From assembly GCA_041879425.1 (NCBI GenBank), contig CP090855.1, forward strand, positions 1,674,001-1,738,000: DNA of 64,000 nt, read 5' to 3'. Of this stretch, positions 51,996 to 61,183 are shown one piece after another; positions within the stretch are counted from its first letter, which is position 1; the number at the start of each line of letters is the position of its first letter. The position numbers and the translations under genes are program-made. This stretch comes from Vibrio pomeroyi (GTDB taxonomy: Bacteria; Pseudomonadota; Gammaproteobacteria; Enterobacterales; Vibrionaceae). A model generated the notes under the pieces. The model ran no database searches and was not told the origin of the DNA. It saw only the letters and a list, made by a program, of their open reading frames with translations.

Positions 51996-52190
51996 AGATT
52001 CCTTTTCCTATTCGTCAAATACGTTGTCTGGTTCTGATTAAAGCACATCAATTGATGATGTAACAGTCTTTAGATCAAAGCAAAAGTAAGGTTGTTTAAT
52101 TATTCGTCACTCTCGCTGATGTGTGATTGTTTTTATCTCACCGATCAAGTTAGTATCCCATGTAGATACTGCATTGATACGAAATGTGAA

Positions 52191-52391
52191 ATGAATCAAC
52201 AACAATTAGAAACCGAAGAATTGGACGATAACGTCACTGAATCTTCAGCAGAACAAAACAAGCTTCGTGATGCGTATGTACAAGAGCGTACTTATTTGGA
52301 AGTCGTGGAAATAGAGCTAAACCGTTCTAAGATCATAATGATTGATGAACAAGGCAGAAAGAAACGAGTACCGATTTTGTCTGAGCACTAG
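52191..52391 (+). CDS. Small acidic protein of unknown function
   Basis: This 66-residue protein starts MNQQQLETEELDDNVTE, with a Glu-rich first half and a compact second half (YVQERTYLEVVEIELNRSKIIMIDEQGRKKRVP) that could form a small beta fold. The longer frame from 52092 has a Cys-rich, non-homologous start and is less likely. No family is recognised. The ribosome-binding site is weak. It lies between tmaR and yceH. Confidence 0.55.
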   Translation: MNQQQLETEELDDNVTESSAEQNKLRDAYVQERTYLEVVEIELNRSKIIMIDEQGRKKRVPILSEH

Positions 52392-52454
52392 TCCAAAGTG
52401 GCTGCATTGTTAGGTGTTGAGATGGAATTATCAAAATAATAAAAAGGAAAAACG

Positions 52455-53111
52455 ATGAACACAGTACTTTCCCCAATTGAAGCGAGAATTATTGGTTGCT
52501 TGATCGAGAAAGAAGTCACTACTCCCGATCACTACCCATTAACACTGAACAGCTTAACAACGGCTTGTAATCAAAAGAGCAACCGTGAACCTGTTCTTTC
52601 ACTGTCTGAATCAGATGTTTTAGATGCGGTTGATGGTTTGATTTCGCGTCGCATGGTAAGCGACGAAAGCAGTTTCAATAGCCGCGTAAACAAATATCAA
52701 CATCGTTTCTGCAACACAGAATTTGGTGATCTGCAATTTACTGAGCAAGAACGCGCAATCATCTGTTGTATGTTGCTGCGTGGTGCGCAAACTCCAGGTG
52801 AACTCCGCACTCGAACTGGCCGCCTAGCGAACTTCAGCGATGTAAAAGAGGTGGAAGCGACGCTTGAGAAGCTAGCTGCAAGAGAAGCGGGCGCATTAGT
52901 CGTGAAGCTACCTCGTGAAGCGGGCAAGCGTGAGTCACGTTACCAACACCTGTTGAGCGGTGAAGTGGATGTTGAAGCGTTTGCGACGGCATCGGTAAGC
53001 GCGGCAGCACCTTCTGCATCGAATGAAAAGTTTGAAGAATTAGAGTCAGAAGTCGCAAGCCTACGAGCAGAAGTGGCAGAGCTTAAGGCTCTGGTTGAAT
53101 CGCTGCTTTAG
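52455..53111 (+). CDS. yceH: YceH family protein (UPF0502/DUF480)
   Basis: The 218-residue protein has two winged-helix-like halves, matching YceH: LSPIEARIIGCLIEKEVTTPDHYPLTLNSLTTACNQKSNREPV and RGAQTPGELRTRTGRLANFSDV. A predicted coiled coil ends the protein (EELESEVASLRAEVAELKALVESLL). Its function is not established. AAAAAGGAAAA precedes the ATG. The next gene starts at the base after its stop. Confidence 0.92.
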   Translation: MNTVLSPIEARIIGCLIEKEVTTPDHYPLTLNSLTTACNQKSNREPVLSLSESDVLDAVDGLISRRMVSDESSFNSRVNKYQHRFCNTEFGDLQFTEQERAIICCMLLRGAQTPGELRTRTGRLANFSDVKEVEATLEKLAAREAGALVVKLPREAGKRESRYQHLLSGEVDVEAFATASVSAAAPSASNEKFEELESEVASLRAEVAELKALVESLL

Positions 53112-53426
53112 ATGTCTGAGTCTGATAAAAATGCGGATTGGGTCGTGTACTTGATCCGCAATCGTCACAATGCTCTTTATTGTGGAGTGACGAATAATTT
53201 AGAGCGCCGTTTTGAACAGCACCAGACAGGTAAAGGCGCAAAAGCCTTAAAAGGGAAAGGCCCGATTAAGTTGGTTTGGAGTTTCGATGTTAGGTCAAAA
53301 AGTGAGGCATTGAAAACCGAATACGCGATCAAACAATTACCCAAATCTCGTAAAGAAAAACTGGTATCACTCAAACTAATCATTGAGTGGCAAGAAGACC
53401 AAATTCAATATATCGAAGTCTCATAA
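53112..53426 (+). CDS. yhbQ: GIY-YIG nuclease-like protein YhbQ (UPF0213)
   Basis: The 104-residue protein has a compact GIY-YIG fold: WVVYLIRNRHNALYCGVTNNLERRFEQHQTGKGAK, with the two Tyr and the Arg in the expected places, and an ending with KLPKSRKEKLVSL-type sequence. Members act on DNA and are linked to repair. It is joined to yceH without a gap, so the two are one operon. Confidence 0.92.
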   Translation: MSESDKNADWVVYLIRNRHNALYCGVTNNLERRFEQHQTGKGAKALKGKGPIKLVWSFDVRSKSEALKTEYAIKQLPKSRKEKLVSLKLIIEWQEDQIQYIEVS

Positions 53427-53445
53427 TTCATAGCTAAAATATTCG

Positions 53446-53466
53446 TTATTGACTAAATCTTAATAA
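53446..53466. promoter_or_regulatory. Possible LuxR/HapR-type site upstream of luxP
   Basis: TTATTGACTAAATCTTAATAA matches the 21-base LuxR/HapR motif at 16 of 21 positions, with near-complete TTATTGA and TTAATAA arms. It is A/T-rich and about 270 bases from luxP, so it could be chance. Confidence 0.3.
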
Positions 53467-53734
53467 TATTTGGTTGCATATGTATTGTGGTTAACTATTT
53501 GAATTTAAATGATAAATCGATTTTGTTTGATCGGGCTAATTTCACTATCTAACACGCTAACCCTAATCTCTATTCCAAATTAACATTTCGCTCATTTAGA
53601 ATGTCGTTCTAATTAGTGCGAGACGCTATCATTTCTAATCGTTGTCCTACATAATATCGTTCAGCCATACAAAGATATGGTGTCATGCTAGGTTAAAAAA
53701 TGAGCCAAAGTAGCTCATATAAAACGAGAAAAAT

Positions 53735-54829
53735 ATGAAACGTTTACTGATGTTGTTTGGACTTGCCGTATTTTCTGCGTCCGCTCTCTCTCATGGTACC
53801 CATGTCCTCAATGGGTACTGGGAATACCAAGATTATCTTTCCAAGTTTCCAGAACAAAAAATATTGACCGATAAAATGGTCGAAGCTGTACAAAACCACC
53901 CTGTGCCATTGAGGCGACCTCAAGATCGACCGATCACGATTTCGGTTGTGTATCCAGGTCAACAGATCTCTGACTATTGGGTTCGTAATATCCAAGCATT
54001 TGAGAAGCGCCTTGATAAGCTGAGAATTAACTATCAGATAAATCAGGTGTTTACACGTGTTAATGCCGACCTCACTCAGCAGAGTATTTCTTTGCAAGAG
54101 GCGATTGAGAACAAAACGGATTACTTGATCTTTACCTTAGATACCACGCGGCACCGCAAGTTTATCGAACACGTGTTGAGTTCCACCGATACAAAGTTGA
54201 TCTTGCAGAATATCACCACACCGGTGCGTGCTTGGGCAGATAGACAACCATTTATGTACGTGGGTTTTGACCACGCGACAGGCAGTTTAAAACTGGCAGA
54301 TTATTTTAAAGAAGTGAGCCAACCAGACAGCAAGTATTCTGTGTTGTACCGCTCTGAAGGTTATATCAGTGATGCTCGTGGAGATACCTTCATCCATGAA
54401 GTGAACACCGACACCAACTTTGCCCTCAAGTCTTCGTTTTACACAAAGTCAGACAAAGAGACCGGCTACCAAGCGGCTAAAATCAGCATAGCGAACGATA
54501 AGGATCTAGACTTTATCTATGCATGTGCAACCGATGTCGCTCTAGGCGCTGCAGAAGCGATTCGCGAATCAGGTCGAGATATCTTGGTTAATGGTTGGGG
54601 AGGCGGTTCCGCTGAGCTTGAAGCTCTTGCGAGAGGTGACTTAGATGTGACCGTTATGCGTATGAACGACGACACCGGTATTGCGATGGCAGAGGCGATC
54701 AAGTGGGATCTGGCCGGGTTGGAAGTTCCTACCGTTTACTCTGGTGAATTTGAAGTCGTGACCAAAGAAGATTCTCCAGAACGTATTTCAGAACTAAAAC
54801 AGCGAGCATTTAGGTACTCAGGTCAATAA
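53735..54829 (+). CDS. luxP: Autoinducer-2 binding periplasmic protein LuxP
   Basis: The 364-residue protein has a signal peptide (MKRLLMLFGLAVFSASALS) and a periplasmic sugar-binding fold. The AI-2 contacts known from V. harveyi LuxP are all present: Gln77, Ser79 and Trp82 in YPGQQISDYW, Asn159 in ILQN, Arg215 in SDARGD, Trp288 in NGWGGG and Arg309 in VMRMND. It binds AI-2 (with borate) and switches LuxQ. It shares one base with luxQ (TAATG). A hairpin ATGAGC/GCTCAT lies 16 bases before the start. Confidence 0.97.
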   Translation: MKRLLMLFGLAVFSASALSHGTHVLNGYWEYQDYLSKFPEQKILTDKMVEAVQNHPVPLRRPQDRPITISVVYPGQQISDYWVRNIQAFEKRLDKLRINYQINQVFTRVNADLTQQSISLQEAIENKTDYLIFTLDTTRHRKFIEHVLSSTDTKLILQNITTPVRAWADRQPFMYVGFDHATGSLKLADYFKEVSQPDSKYSVLYRSEGYISDARGDTFIHEVNTDTNFALKSSFYTKSDKETGYQAAKISIANDKDLDFIYACATDVALGAAEAIRESGRDILVNGWGGGSAELEALARGDLDVTVMRMNDDTGIAMAEAIKWDLAGLEVPTVYSGEFEVVTKEDSPERISELKQRAFRYSGQ

Positions 54830-57393
54830 TGAAGAAAAGCTACGCCAGTACACCAAGGAACACCTTAGCCAAACTCATTACGCGTATCATTATTTTAGTG
54901 ATAGGCGTGATGGCACTCGGCGTGCTTATTCACAATTATGAAACCAGCAGCAGCATCGTAAAGCAAGAGACCAATCGAACCGTTCAGCAGACATCTAGTT
55001 TGATTCAAAACATGTTTGATTACCGCTTGTCGGTGCTGCAAATCCACCAAGACAGTAGCTCACACAGTGAAACGCTAAAAGAGTACTTTGAAACAGGTAA
55101 TGAAGAGGCTCTGAGCTACTTTTTCTTCGGTGTTGACCAACGTGAGCCCGACCATGCACCGGATTTACGTTTTGTTTCTACTCATGATGGTTTGGCGTGG
55201 GAAGATGGCAACGGTCAGTTTTATGGTTTGGATAAATCGAGCTTAAAACATATTTCGGACGAGGTGTCGTTCAGCAGTAACTGGCATTTTATCCAAGTAA
55301 TGACCGAGATTGGCAAGCGTCACTTGTTGGCTCGTCGAACCCCGATTGTTGATAACAAAACAGGTGAAGTTCTAGGTCAGCTTTATATTGCTATTGTACT
55401 CGACAATAATTTCTCCCTTGCAGAGTCCATACAGCAGGGCAGTAACTGTGAGAATATCGTAATTGAAGCGCATGGCACACCTGTCACATCGACGTTCAGT
55501 GGCGATGAGACGTATACGATAAAGGATATTCTTGAATATAAAATTTACGAACAGCTGCCTCGTCATTTCGTCACGATTACAACCATCAAGATCAATGCGG
55601 TTGAAACCCCTCTCATTATTCGTGCTGTGCAGAAGAACACTAACTTCATCGCGCTAGAAGAGAACTATGAGCGAGCAATCATTGTTGTGATCGTGGTGAT
55701 CGTATTCATGTCTTTCTTTGCGCGTGCTTGGATTCAGAGAAGGGTGGCGGCGGAGCTGGATAAATTGATGGACTTCACTCGTTCTGCCAGTGATAGCGAA
55801 GAGTACAATAAGTTCGATGGCTCTAATATCTTTGAATTTCACCATATCGGTTGTACGCTTGAAGACACTTTTGAACGCTTGTCTGAGCAGAACCAAAAGT
55901 TCCAAGATCTATTCAACTTTGCTCACTCGCCGATTTTGGTTTGGTCTGAAAAAGGCGATTTAATTCAGATGAACCCTGCGGCTCGTATGGCGTTGTTTGA
56001 TGACGATGACAACTATGGCGCTATGGCTCAAGAGTTTGAGCATCGTATGTTGCCGAACATTCAAATGGTGGTTCAAGGGGCAAAGCTAACCGGTATTAAT
56101 GTGCCTATTGGCGAAAAGGTATTTCGTTGGAATATGTCGGCCATTCGTGTTGAACACGGCATCACAGGCGTGGTGGTACAAGGGCAAGACATCACTAAGC
56201 TGATAGAGGCTGAGAGACAAGCCGATCGAGCAAGAGAAGAAGCAGAGCACCTTGCCAATGTGCGTGCTGATTTCTTAGCGAAGATGAGCCACGAGATTCG
56301 AACACCACTGAACGGTATTTTGGGTGTGTCTCAATTACTCAAACGCTCGATACACAGTGAAGATAATCGTGAGCAAGTCGATGTACTTTGTAACAGTGCG
56401 GAACACCTACTGGCGGTACTTAACGATATTTTGGACTTCTCAAAGATAGAGCAGGGGCAGTTTAATATCCAAAAGAAAGACTTCCGTTTGGGTGAGTTGG
56501 TCAACACCTTAGACAGCATCTATCGTCCGTTGTGTGAAGACAAGTCGGTCACGTTTACCATAGTGAATCACTTGGTAGACGACATCGAAATCAATACCGA
56601 CCAAGTCCGTCTAAATCAGATCATGTTTAACCTATTGAGTAACGCGCTTAAGTTTACTCACCAAGGGGGCATTTCGGTCAGCTTTGAGCTCGAAAGCATC
56701 TTTAATTCCGACCAAGCCAGTTTGATTGTGAGAGTGAAAGATACGGGGATTGGTATCGATGAAAGCAAGATAGACGCAGTATTTGAACCCTTTGTTCAAG
56801 CAGAAGAGACCACTACTCGTGAGTATGGCGGTACCGGTTTGGGGTTAACGATTGTAAAAAACCTTGTTGATATGCTGGAAGGGGACATTCAAGTCCGCAG
56901 TCATATCGGTCAGGGTTCTGAGTTCATCATCGAAATTCCTGTGGAAATACACTCTAAACCTTTAATCGATGCGAAGCCGCAATCTGATATCGAACCTGAA
57001 GCATTGTTTAGTCGCTCTTTGAAGGTACTGCTGGTGGAAGATAACCACACCAATGCCTTTATTGCGCAGGCTTTCTGCAAAAAGTACGGGATGATGGTCA
57101 CTTGGGCAAAAGATGGCTTAGAGGCTATCGAGATGGCGAAAACCACGACTTATGATCTTGTTTTGATGGATAATCAACTTCCTAACCTCGGTGGTGTTGA
57201 AACTACACAGCAACTGAGAGAGGACATTGGTGTCGTTGCTCCCATTTACGCGTGTACTGCCGATGCTCAAGAGTCCACACGAGACAGTTTCATGGCTGCC
57301 GGGGCTAATTACGTGATTGTAAAACCCATTAAAGAAGAGTCACTACACCAAGCCTTTGTTCACTTCAAAAACTCATATTGGAATGAGTCTTAG
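54829..57393 (+). CDS. luxQ: AI-2 sensor kinase/phosphatase LuxQ
   Basis: The 854-residue hybrid kinase has TM1 at about residues 15-35, a periplasmic PAS-like domain pair to about 280 that contacts LuxP, TM2 at about 281-301, a cytoplasmic PAS segment, the dimerisation helix with His488 (KMSHEIRTPLNGILGV), ATPase domain (NLLSNALKFT, DTGIGI, GTGLGLTI) and a receiver with Asp781 (LVLMDNQLP). At low AI-2 it sends phosphate through LuxU to LuxO; with AI-2 it acts as a phosphatase. It is an operon with luxP. Confidence 0.97.
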   Translation: MKKSYASTPRNTLAKLITRIIILVIGVMALGVLIHNYETSSSIVKQETNRTVQQTSSLIQNMFDYRLSVLQIHQDSSSHSETLKEYFETGNEEALSYFFFGVDQREPDHAPDLRFVSTHDGLAWEDGNGQFYGLDKSSLKHISDEVSFSSNWHFIQVMTEIGKRHLLARRTPIVDNKTGEVLGQLYIAIVLDNNFSLAESIQQGSNCENIVIEAHGTPVTSTFSGDETYTIKDILEYKIYEQLPRHFVTITTIKINAVETPLIIRAVQKNTNFIALEENYERAIIVVIVVIVFMSFFARAWIQRRVAAELDKLMDFTRSASDSEEYNKFDGSNIFEFHHIGCTLEDTFERLSEQNQKFQDLFNFAHSPILVWSEKGDLIQMNPAARMALFDDDDNYGAMAQEFEHRMLPNIQMVVQGAKLTGINVPIGEKVFRWNMSAIRVEHGITGVVVQGQDITKLIEAERQADRAREEAEHLANVRADFLAKMSHEIRTPLNGILGVSQLLKRSIHSEDNREQVDVLCNSAEHLLAVLNDILDFSKIEQGQFNIQKKDFRLGELVNTLDSIYRPLCEDKSVTFTIVNHLVDDIEINTDQVRLNQIMFNLLSNALKFTHQGGISVSFELESIFNSDQASLIVRVKDTGIGIDESKIDAVFEPFVQAEETTTREYGGTGLGLTIVKNLVDMLEGDIQVRSHIGQGSEFIIEIPVEIHSKPLIDAKPQSDIEPEALFSRSLKVLLVEDNHTNAFIAQAFCKKYGMMVTWAKDGLEAIEMAKTTTYDLVLMDNQLPNLGGVETTQQLREDIGVVAPIYACTADAQESTRDSFMAAGANYVIVKPIKEESLHQAFVHFKNSYWNES

Positions 57394-57418
57394 CTAAAGA
57401 GTGGCATGCTGATACACT

Positions 57419-57475
57419 GGTTTACTGGAGCTCTGGTTTACTGAAGCAACAGCTTACTGAAGTCGTGCTTTAGCG
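57419..57475. repeat. Degenerate 16-bp tandem repeats
   Basis: GGTTTACTG at 57419 and 57435, AGCTTACTG at 57451 and GCTTTAGCG at 57467 recur with a 16-base period, between the convergent luxQ and PilZ genes. Confidence 0.5.
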
Positions 57476-57505
57476 AGGTAGTGTTTCGAAGCAGAAGTTT
57501 AAAGC

Positions 57506-58165
57506 CTAAATAGAGCCAGCTACAAAAGCTTGCTCTAAAAGCAGTGTTTTTAACTCATCACTCATATCTAAGTGCTCTGGGAATTGGATGCCTAATAGCC
57601 AACCTTGTCCTTGCCTTTTCTTACTTACTACTTTGTAAACTAGGTCGTCATCTAAGTGCTCGTTTAAGAGTGAATTGACCTTTATTTTCCAGCCTACGTC
57701 GATGTCTGATTGCTGCGTAAGATAGATCCCGCAACCTGACACTGAAAAATCAACCAGAGTTGCATCTAATGACAGGGTGTCAAAGGTCACTTCACAGTTG
57801 AGTCGTACCCTGTATCTTTCGTGTTCACGGATCGGTTTAGTGGCAAAGTTAGAAGGTGGGCGCAGGAAGATAAGATGCGCAGGGGAGGTGATATGAGCCA
57901 ATACATTGGTCTTGAATGCGACGATGTGACCAAGCTCAGTATCGGTAATGGCACGAACAATAATATCGACATTGATGAGCTTTCTGAGTGTCAGTGCTTC
58001 GGTCGCTTTTTGTGACAGCTCAAGGATAAGGTACTGATCTTGTTTGTGTCCGATATAGAGCGTACTGATCTGGATTGAATCGTCTGGGCCAAATTCCAAT
58101 ACACCTGCTGTTTTTGTACCTGGCTTTAGGTATCTGAACAGTTCTAAGTTTTTATCTTTATGCAT
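57506..58165 (-). CDS. PilZ-domain cyclic-di-GMP receptor, YcgR-like
   Basis: The 219-residue protein has an N-terminal YcgR-N-type region followed by a PilZ domain with the ligand motifs RxxxR (HERYRVR) and DFSVSGCG. PilZ proteins bind cyclic-di-GMP and adjust motility or surface behaviour. It lies convergent with luxQ. The cell also encodes three cyclic-di-GMP enzymes in this window. The ribosome-binding site is weak. Confidence 0.9.
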   Translation of the reverse strand: MHKDKNLELFRYLKPGTKTAGVLEFGPDDSIQISTLYIGHKQDQYLILELSQKATEALTLRKLINVDIIVRAITDTELGHIVAFKTNVLAHITSPAHLIFLRPPSNFATKPIREHERYRVRLNCEVTFDTLSLDATLVDFSVSGCGIYLTQQSDIDVGWKIKVNSLLNEHLDDDLVYKVVSKKRQGQGWLLGIQFPEHLDMSDELKTLLLEQAFVAGSI

Positions 58166-58359
58166 ATTCGTTACTGAACAATGTTAACCATCTGATAAAA
58201 TAATATAACGTCCTGATAAAGCTATGTCATTAGTTTCATTGAAGTAATTATACTAGCAAGGCTAAAAAATGAATCGCTTAGCCAACTAAACAACGGCTTA
58301 CTCTTATCGAAAAAAAAGATACACTGCTGTACGTTACTTACTTGATGGAGAAATAGTAA

Positions 58360-58710
58360 ATGGAACTGGAAACCCTGTTAAACACGTTGGCTGATGCCCC
58401 GGAAAGCGTGCAATTTGAAGACACAATGCAAGTGATAGAAGCACACTATGACTTTTCAGAGTGTGGATTTCGCAACGGTGATGTTGTGAATACTGCTGGT
58501 CAGAATAACGGTTCGTGTAAGATTTTTGCTTTTGGTTTAGAGCAAGGCCTTTCAGCGGAGCAGACATTGGCTTGCTTTGGCCAGTATTACCGCAATGACG
58601 TATTAGGTTTTCCTGAGAATACCGACCATCAAAATATTCGTAACTTCATGACTCACGGTTGGAGTGGCGTAGAGTTTTCTCAGCCTGCATTGGTTTTAAA
58701 GGCTAAGTAA
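58360..58710 (+). CDS. HopJ-family protein
   Basis: The 116-residue protein matches the HopJ (HopPmaJ) family by the pattern VIEAHYDFSECGFRNG, NxGSCKIFAFG and TLxxFGxYYRxDVLxxPxxxxHQNIRxFMxxGWxGVxF. The name comes from a plant-pathogen effector, but homologues are widespread in marine bacteria without type III secretion context, so the role is unknown. GGAGAAA precedes the ATG. Confidence 0.88.
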   Translation: MELETLLNTLADAPESVQFEDTMQVIEAHYDFSECGFRNGDVVNTAGQNNGSCKIFAFGLEQGLSAEQTLACFGQYYRNDVLGFPENTDHQNIRNFMTHGWSGVEFSQPALVLKAK

Positions 58711-58755
58711 ATTGGTTTAAAAACGAAGTAAACACTCACTAGCAATAAGTACTTT

Positions 58756-58781
58756 GAAGCGAGAAAATCATATCTCGCTTC
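58756..58781. terminator. Bidirectional terminator
   Basis: GAAGCGAGA (58756-58764) pairs with TCTCGCTTC (58773-58781), between the convergent HopJ-like and DUF1289 genes. Confidence 0.78.
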
Positions 58782-58823
58782 TTTAGCTGCACAAGAACAG
58801 CTGTACAAGAACAGGCGTGCGAA

Positions 58824-59132
58824 TTACTGAATCGGCAGCTCAGACAGGCACTTACGACACATGCAAACGCCAGCTTTTGGAACGTTACTCGTATCGCGCT
58901 TCTCTAATTCAAAACACCAACACGTTTCTTTACCAGCGCTGATATCGCATTGAGCGGGTTCATTACATTGTGGACATTGGTGAGTGGAACTCGCGCCACT
59001 GACGTTATCCATAACTGAATCCCTTTCGCTCTCAGATAAGCCTTTCCAACCTATAATTTCATCCATTGTGCGAAAGCAGCCGCTACACATACCGCCATTA
59101 TTTTTACAAGCCGCTCGGCAAGGTGTTTTCAT
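58824..59132 (-). CDS. Cys-rich DUF1289-type protein
   Basis: The 102-residue protein has a DUF1289 N-terminal half (PCRAACKNNGGMCSGCFRTMDEIIGW, with RTxxEIxxW) and a second cysteine-rich half (CPQCNEPAQCDI, CWCFEL, CMCRKCL) resembling small zinc-ribbon CWC proteins. Metal binding is likely. The reaction, if any, is unknown. Confidence 0.85.
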   Translation of the reverse strand: MKTPCRAACKNNGGMCSGCFRTMDEIIGWKGLSESERDSVMDNVSGASSTHQCPQCNEPAQCDISAGKETCWCFELEKRDTSNVPKAGVCMCRKCLSELPIQ

Positions 59133-59291
59133 CTATCTGACCCGTGATTTATTTGGGCTGAAATGTAGCATATTTGTTTCCTTTTTAAGAGTCACCTAGT
59201 CAAAAAATGACAGAGTAAAATCGACAAATGACCTCGTAATTTCAAGGCTTTTCATGTAGCATCTCGCCCCTTTTGTTGCGTGGGGGATATT

Positions 59292-60644
59292 ATGTTTATT
59301 GGATTTGATTATGGAACAGCGAACTGTTCTGTCGCGGCGGTGGTTAATGGAGAACCAAGCCTGTTACCACTAGAAGGTAACAACCACTATATTCCCTCCA
59401 CTGTGTTTGCTCCTACTCGTGAGAGTGTGTCTGAGCATCTATTTCGCCATTTAAACATCAAGCCGAGTGATGCGGTTGGTGAGCAAGTGTTACGACGTGC
59501 GATTGCATTGAACCGAGAAGAGAGTATCGACCTAGTGCCGGAAGATATGGCATTTGGTCAGGCGGCATTAGACCTATATTTAGAAGACCCTCGTGACGTT
59601 TATTACGTTAAGTCTCCCAAGTCTTTCCTTGGTGCAAGTGGTTTGCACGATGTTCAGGTCAGCTTTTTTGAAGATTTGGTGTGTGCCATGATGGCCAATA
59701 TTAAGCACCAAGCCGAGCGCACGACTCAAGAACAGATTAAACAAGCGGTTATTGGCCGACCAATTAACTTTCATGGCCGAGGTGGTGAAGAGGCAAACAG
59801 ACAAGCTGAAGACATCCTTACTCGCGCTGCTAAGCGTGCTGGTTTCCTTGATATCGCCTTTCAATTTGAGCCAGTAGCTGCCGGTCTAGATTACGAAAGC
59901 ACCTTAACTGAAAATCAAACGGTATTGGTGGTCGATATTGGTGGTGGTACGACCGACTGTTCACTGTTAGAAATGGGGCCTAGTTGGTCTGGTCAAGCAG
60001 ATCGCACTCAGAGCTTACTGGCACACAGCGGGCAAAGGGTAGGGGGTAATGACCTCGATATCTATCTAGCGTTCAAACAATTGATGTCACCTTTCGGTAT
60101 GGGTAGTAAAGGGGTCTCTGGTATTGATATGCCATTGACTCAATTCTGGAACCCGATTGCGATTAACAATGTAGAAGCTCAGAAGAACTTCTATTCTCGT
60201 GAAAACCTTGCAGCGTTGAAGTTACTTCGTAAAGAAGCGTCAGAACCTCAAAAGTTAGATCGCTTGATGAAGGTTTATCACGACACTTTAGGCTACGGTA
60301 TTGTACGCCGTGCGGAAGAAGCCAAGATTGCGCTAGCAGAATCTGCTCAATATCGAACAGCGATTAATGTTGCTTCTGAGTTGGTTGAGGTGGATATCTC
60401 TGTTGAACAGATGATAGATGCAATCGAAACGCCAAAGTCTAAGATGATAGAGTTGGTGAAAGAAGCGATACAACAGGGTCAGAAAAAGCCAGATGTCATC
60501 TACATGACAGGTGGTTCAGCTCGTTCGCCAATACTGCGCGAAGCGGTACAACAAGCTGTGCCAAATGTTCCTATTGTGAGTGGTAATTACTTTGGTTCTG
60601 TAACCGCGGGCCTAGCTCGTTGGGCTGAGGTTTGTTTTAAATAA
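59292..60644 (+). CDS. yegD: Hsp70-like chaperone YegD
   Basis: The 450-residue protein has the Hsp70 ATPase domain: FDYGTANCSVA, the DIGGGTTDCS phosphate motif and GGSARSPILREAV. The substrate-binding domain of DnaK is missing, as in YegD. The ATG at 59292 is set by GGGGGA 6 bases upstream; GTG at 59280 is less likely. Its clients are unknown. Confidence 0.94.
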   Translation: MFIGFDYGTANCSVAAVVNGEPSLLPLEGNNHYIPSTVFAPTRESVSEHLFRHLNIKPSDAVGEQVLRRAIALNREESIDLVPEDMAFGQAALDLYLEDPRDVYYVKSPKSFLGASGLHDVQVSFFEDLVCAMMANIKHQAERTTQEQIKQAVIGRPINFHGRGGEEANRQAEDILTRAAKRAGFLDIAFQFEPVAAGLDYESTLTENQTVLVVDIGGGTTDCSLLEMGPSWSGQADRTQSLLAHSGQRVGGNDLDIYLAFKQLMSPFGMGSKGVSGIDMPLTQFWNPIAINNVEAQKNFYSRENLAALKLLRKEASEPQKLDRLMKVYHDTLGYGIVRRAEEAKIALAESAQYRTAINVASELVEVDISVEQMIDAIETPKSKMIELVKEAIQQGQKKPDVIYMTGGSARSPILREAVQQAVPNVPIVSGNYFGSVTAGLARWAEVCFK

Positions 60645-60701
60645 CAGCTTGATTCGTTTAGCTCCGATAGGGATATTACGCACTTAGAAAAATGATAAAT
60701 A

Positions 60702-60734
60702 GGGTAATTGGTCTTCGACTGATTGCCCTTTTTT
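60702..60734 (+). terminator. Terminator of yegD
   Basis: A 12-bp stem with wobbles (60702-60713 with 60717-60728) around TTC is followed by six Ts. Confidence 0.85.
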
Positions 60735-61183
60735 GTGTCTAACGCTCCAGCTTGATATCAGTGGTCTATCCATATATTAGTGAGTTCAGCTTTGACTTCG
60801 CTAGTAAGCTTTGTTTTGAAAGTTTTCTAGTAGATTCTAAATGTTACAGAATGTTTCAGTGCCGAATTTTTCCTATTCATGGACGGTTCACTCTTTCTTT
60901 TCTTTGATTTTAAATGCTTTTTTAGTGATTTAAAAACCAAAAAACCGCTTTGAGTAATATAAATAAAACACAAGTATTTTCTTGTTATTGTGTTTTATTT
61001 TGTTGTTTTTAAAGTGATTTTTGTTTTTTATAGTATTGTTGTTTTTATTTTATATATTTTAATGCAACTTTTTTGTCATTCATCGATTAGTGTTTGCCTA
61101 CTTGTTAAATGCAGGTAACAACTTCTTCGTAAGCACGAGGTTGTTAGTGAATAACTCACCCAGTTACATAATGGACATGACAA
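60735..61183. other. A/T-rich region upstream of the porin gene
   Basis: No gene is seen. Most of it is A/T-rich with T runs. It contains a perfect 13-bp inverted repeat AAATAAAACACAA (60961-60973) / TTGTGTTTTATTT (60988-61000) and the porin leader with GTTGTTAGTGAATAA at 61140-61154. Confidence 0.5.
60961..61000. promoter_or_regulatory. 13-bp inverted repeat upstream of the porin
   Basis: The arms are exact reverse complements with a 14-base loop. Either a terminator-like hairpin or a porin operator; it lies about 185 bases before the porin ATG. Confidence 0.4.

Noticed and set aside
58360..58710. HopJ annotation as a type III effector.
   Set aside because: The family name is historical; there is no secretion locus or N-terminal signal, so no virulence role is claimed.
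61140..61154. GTTGTTAGTGAATAA in the porin leader, similar to the Qrr conserved core.
   Set aside because: It is the same sense as Qrr, not complementary, so it cannot pair with Qrr; no promoter, stem-loop 1 or terminator accompanies it.
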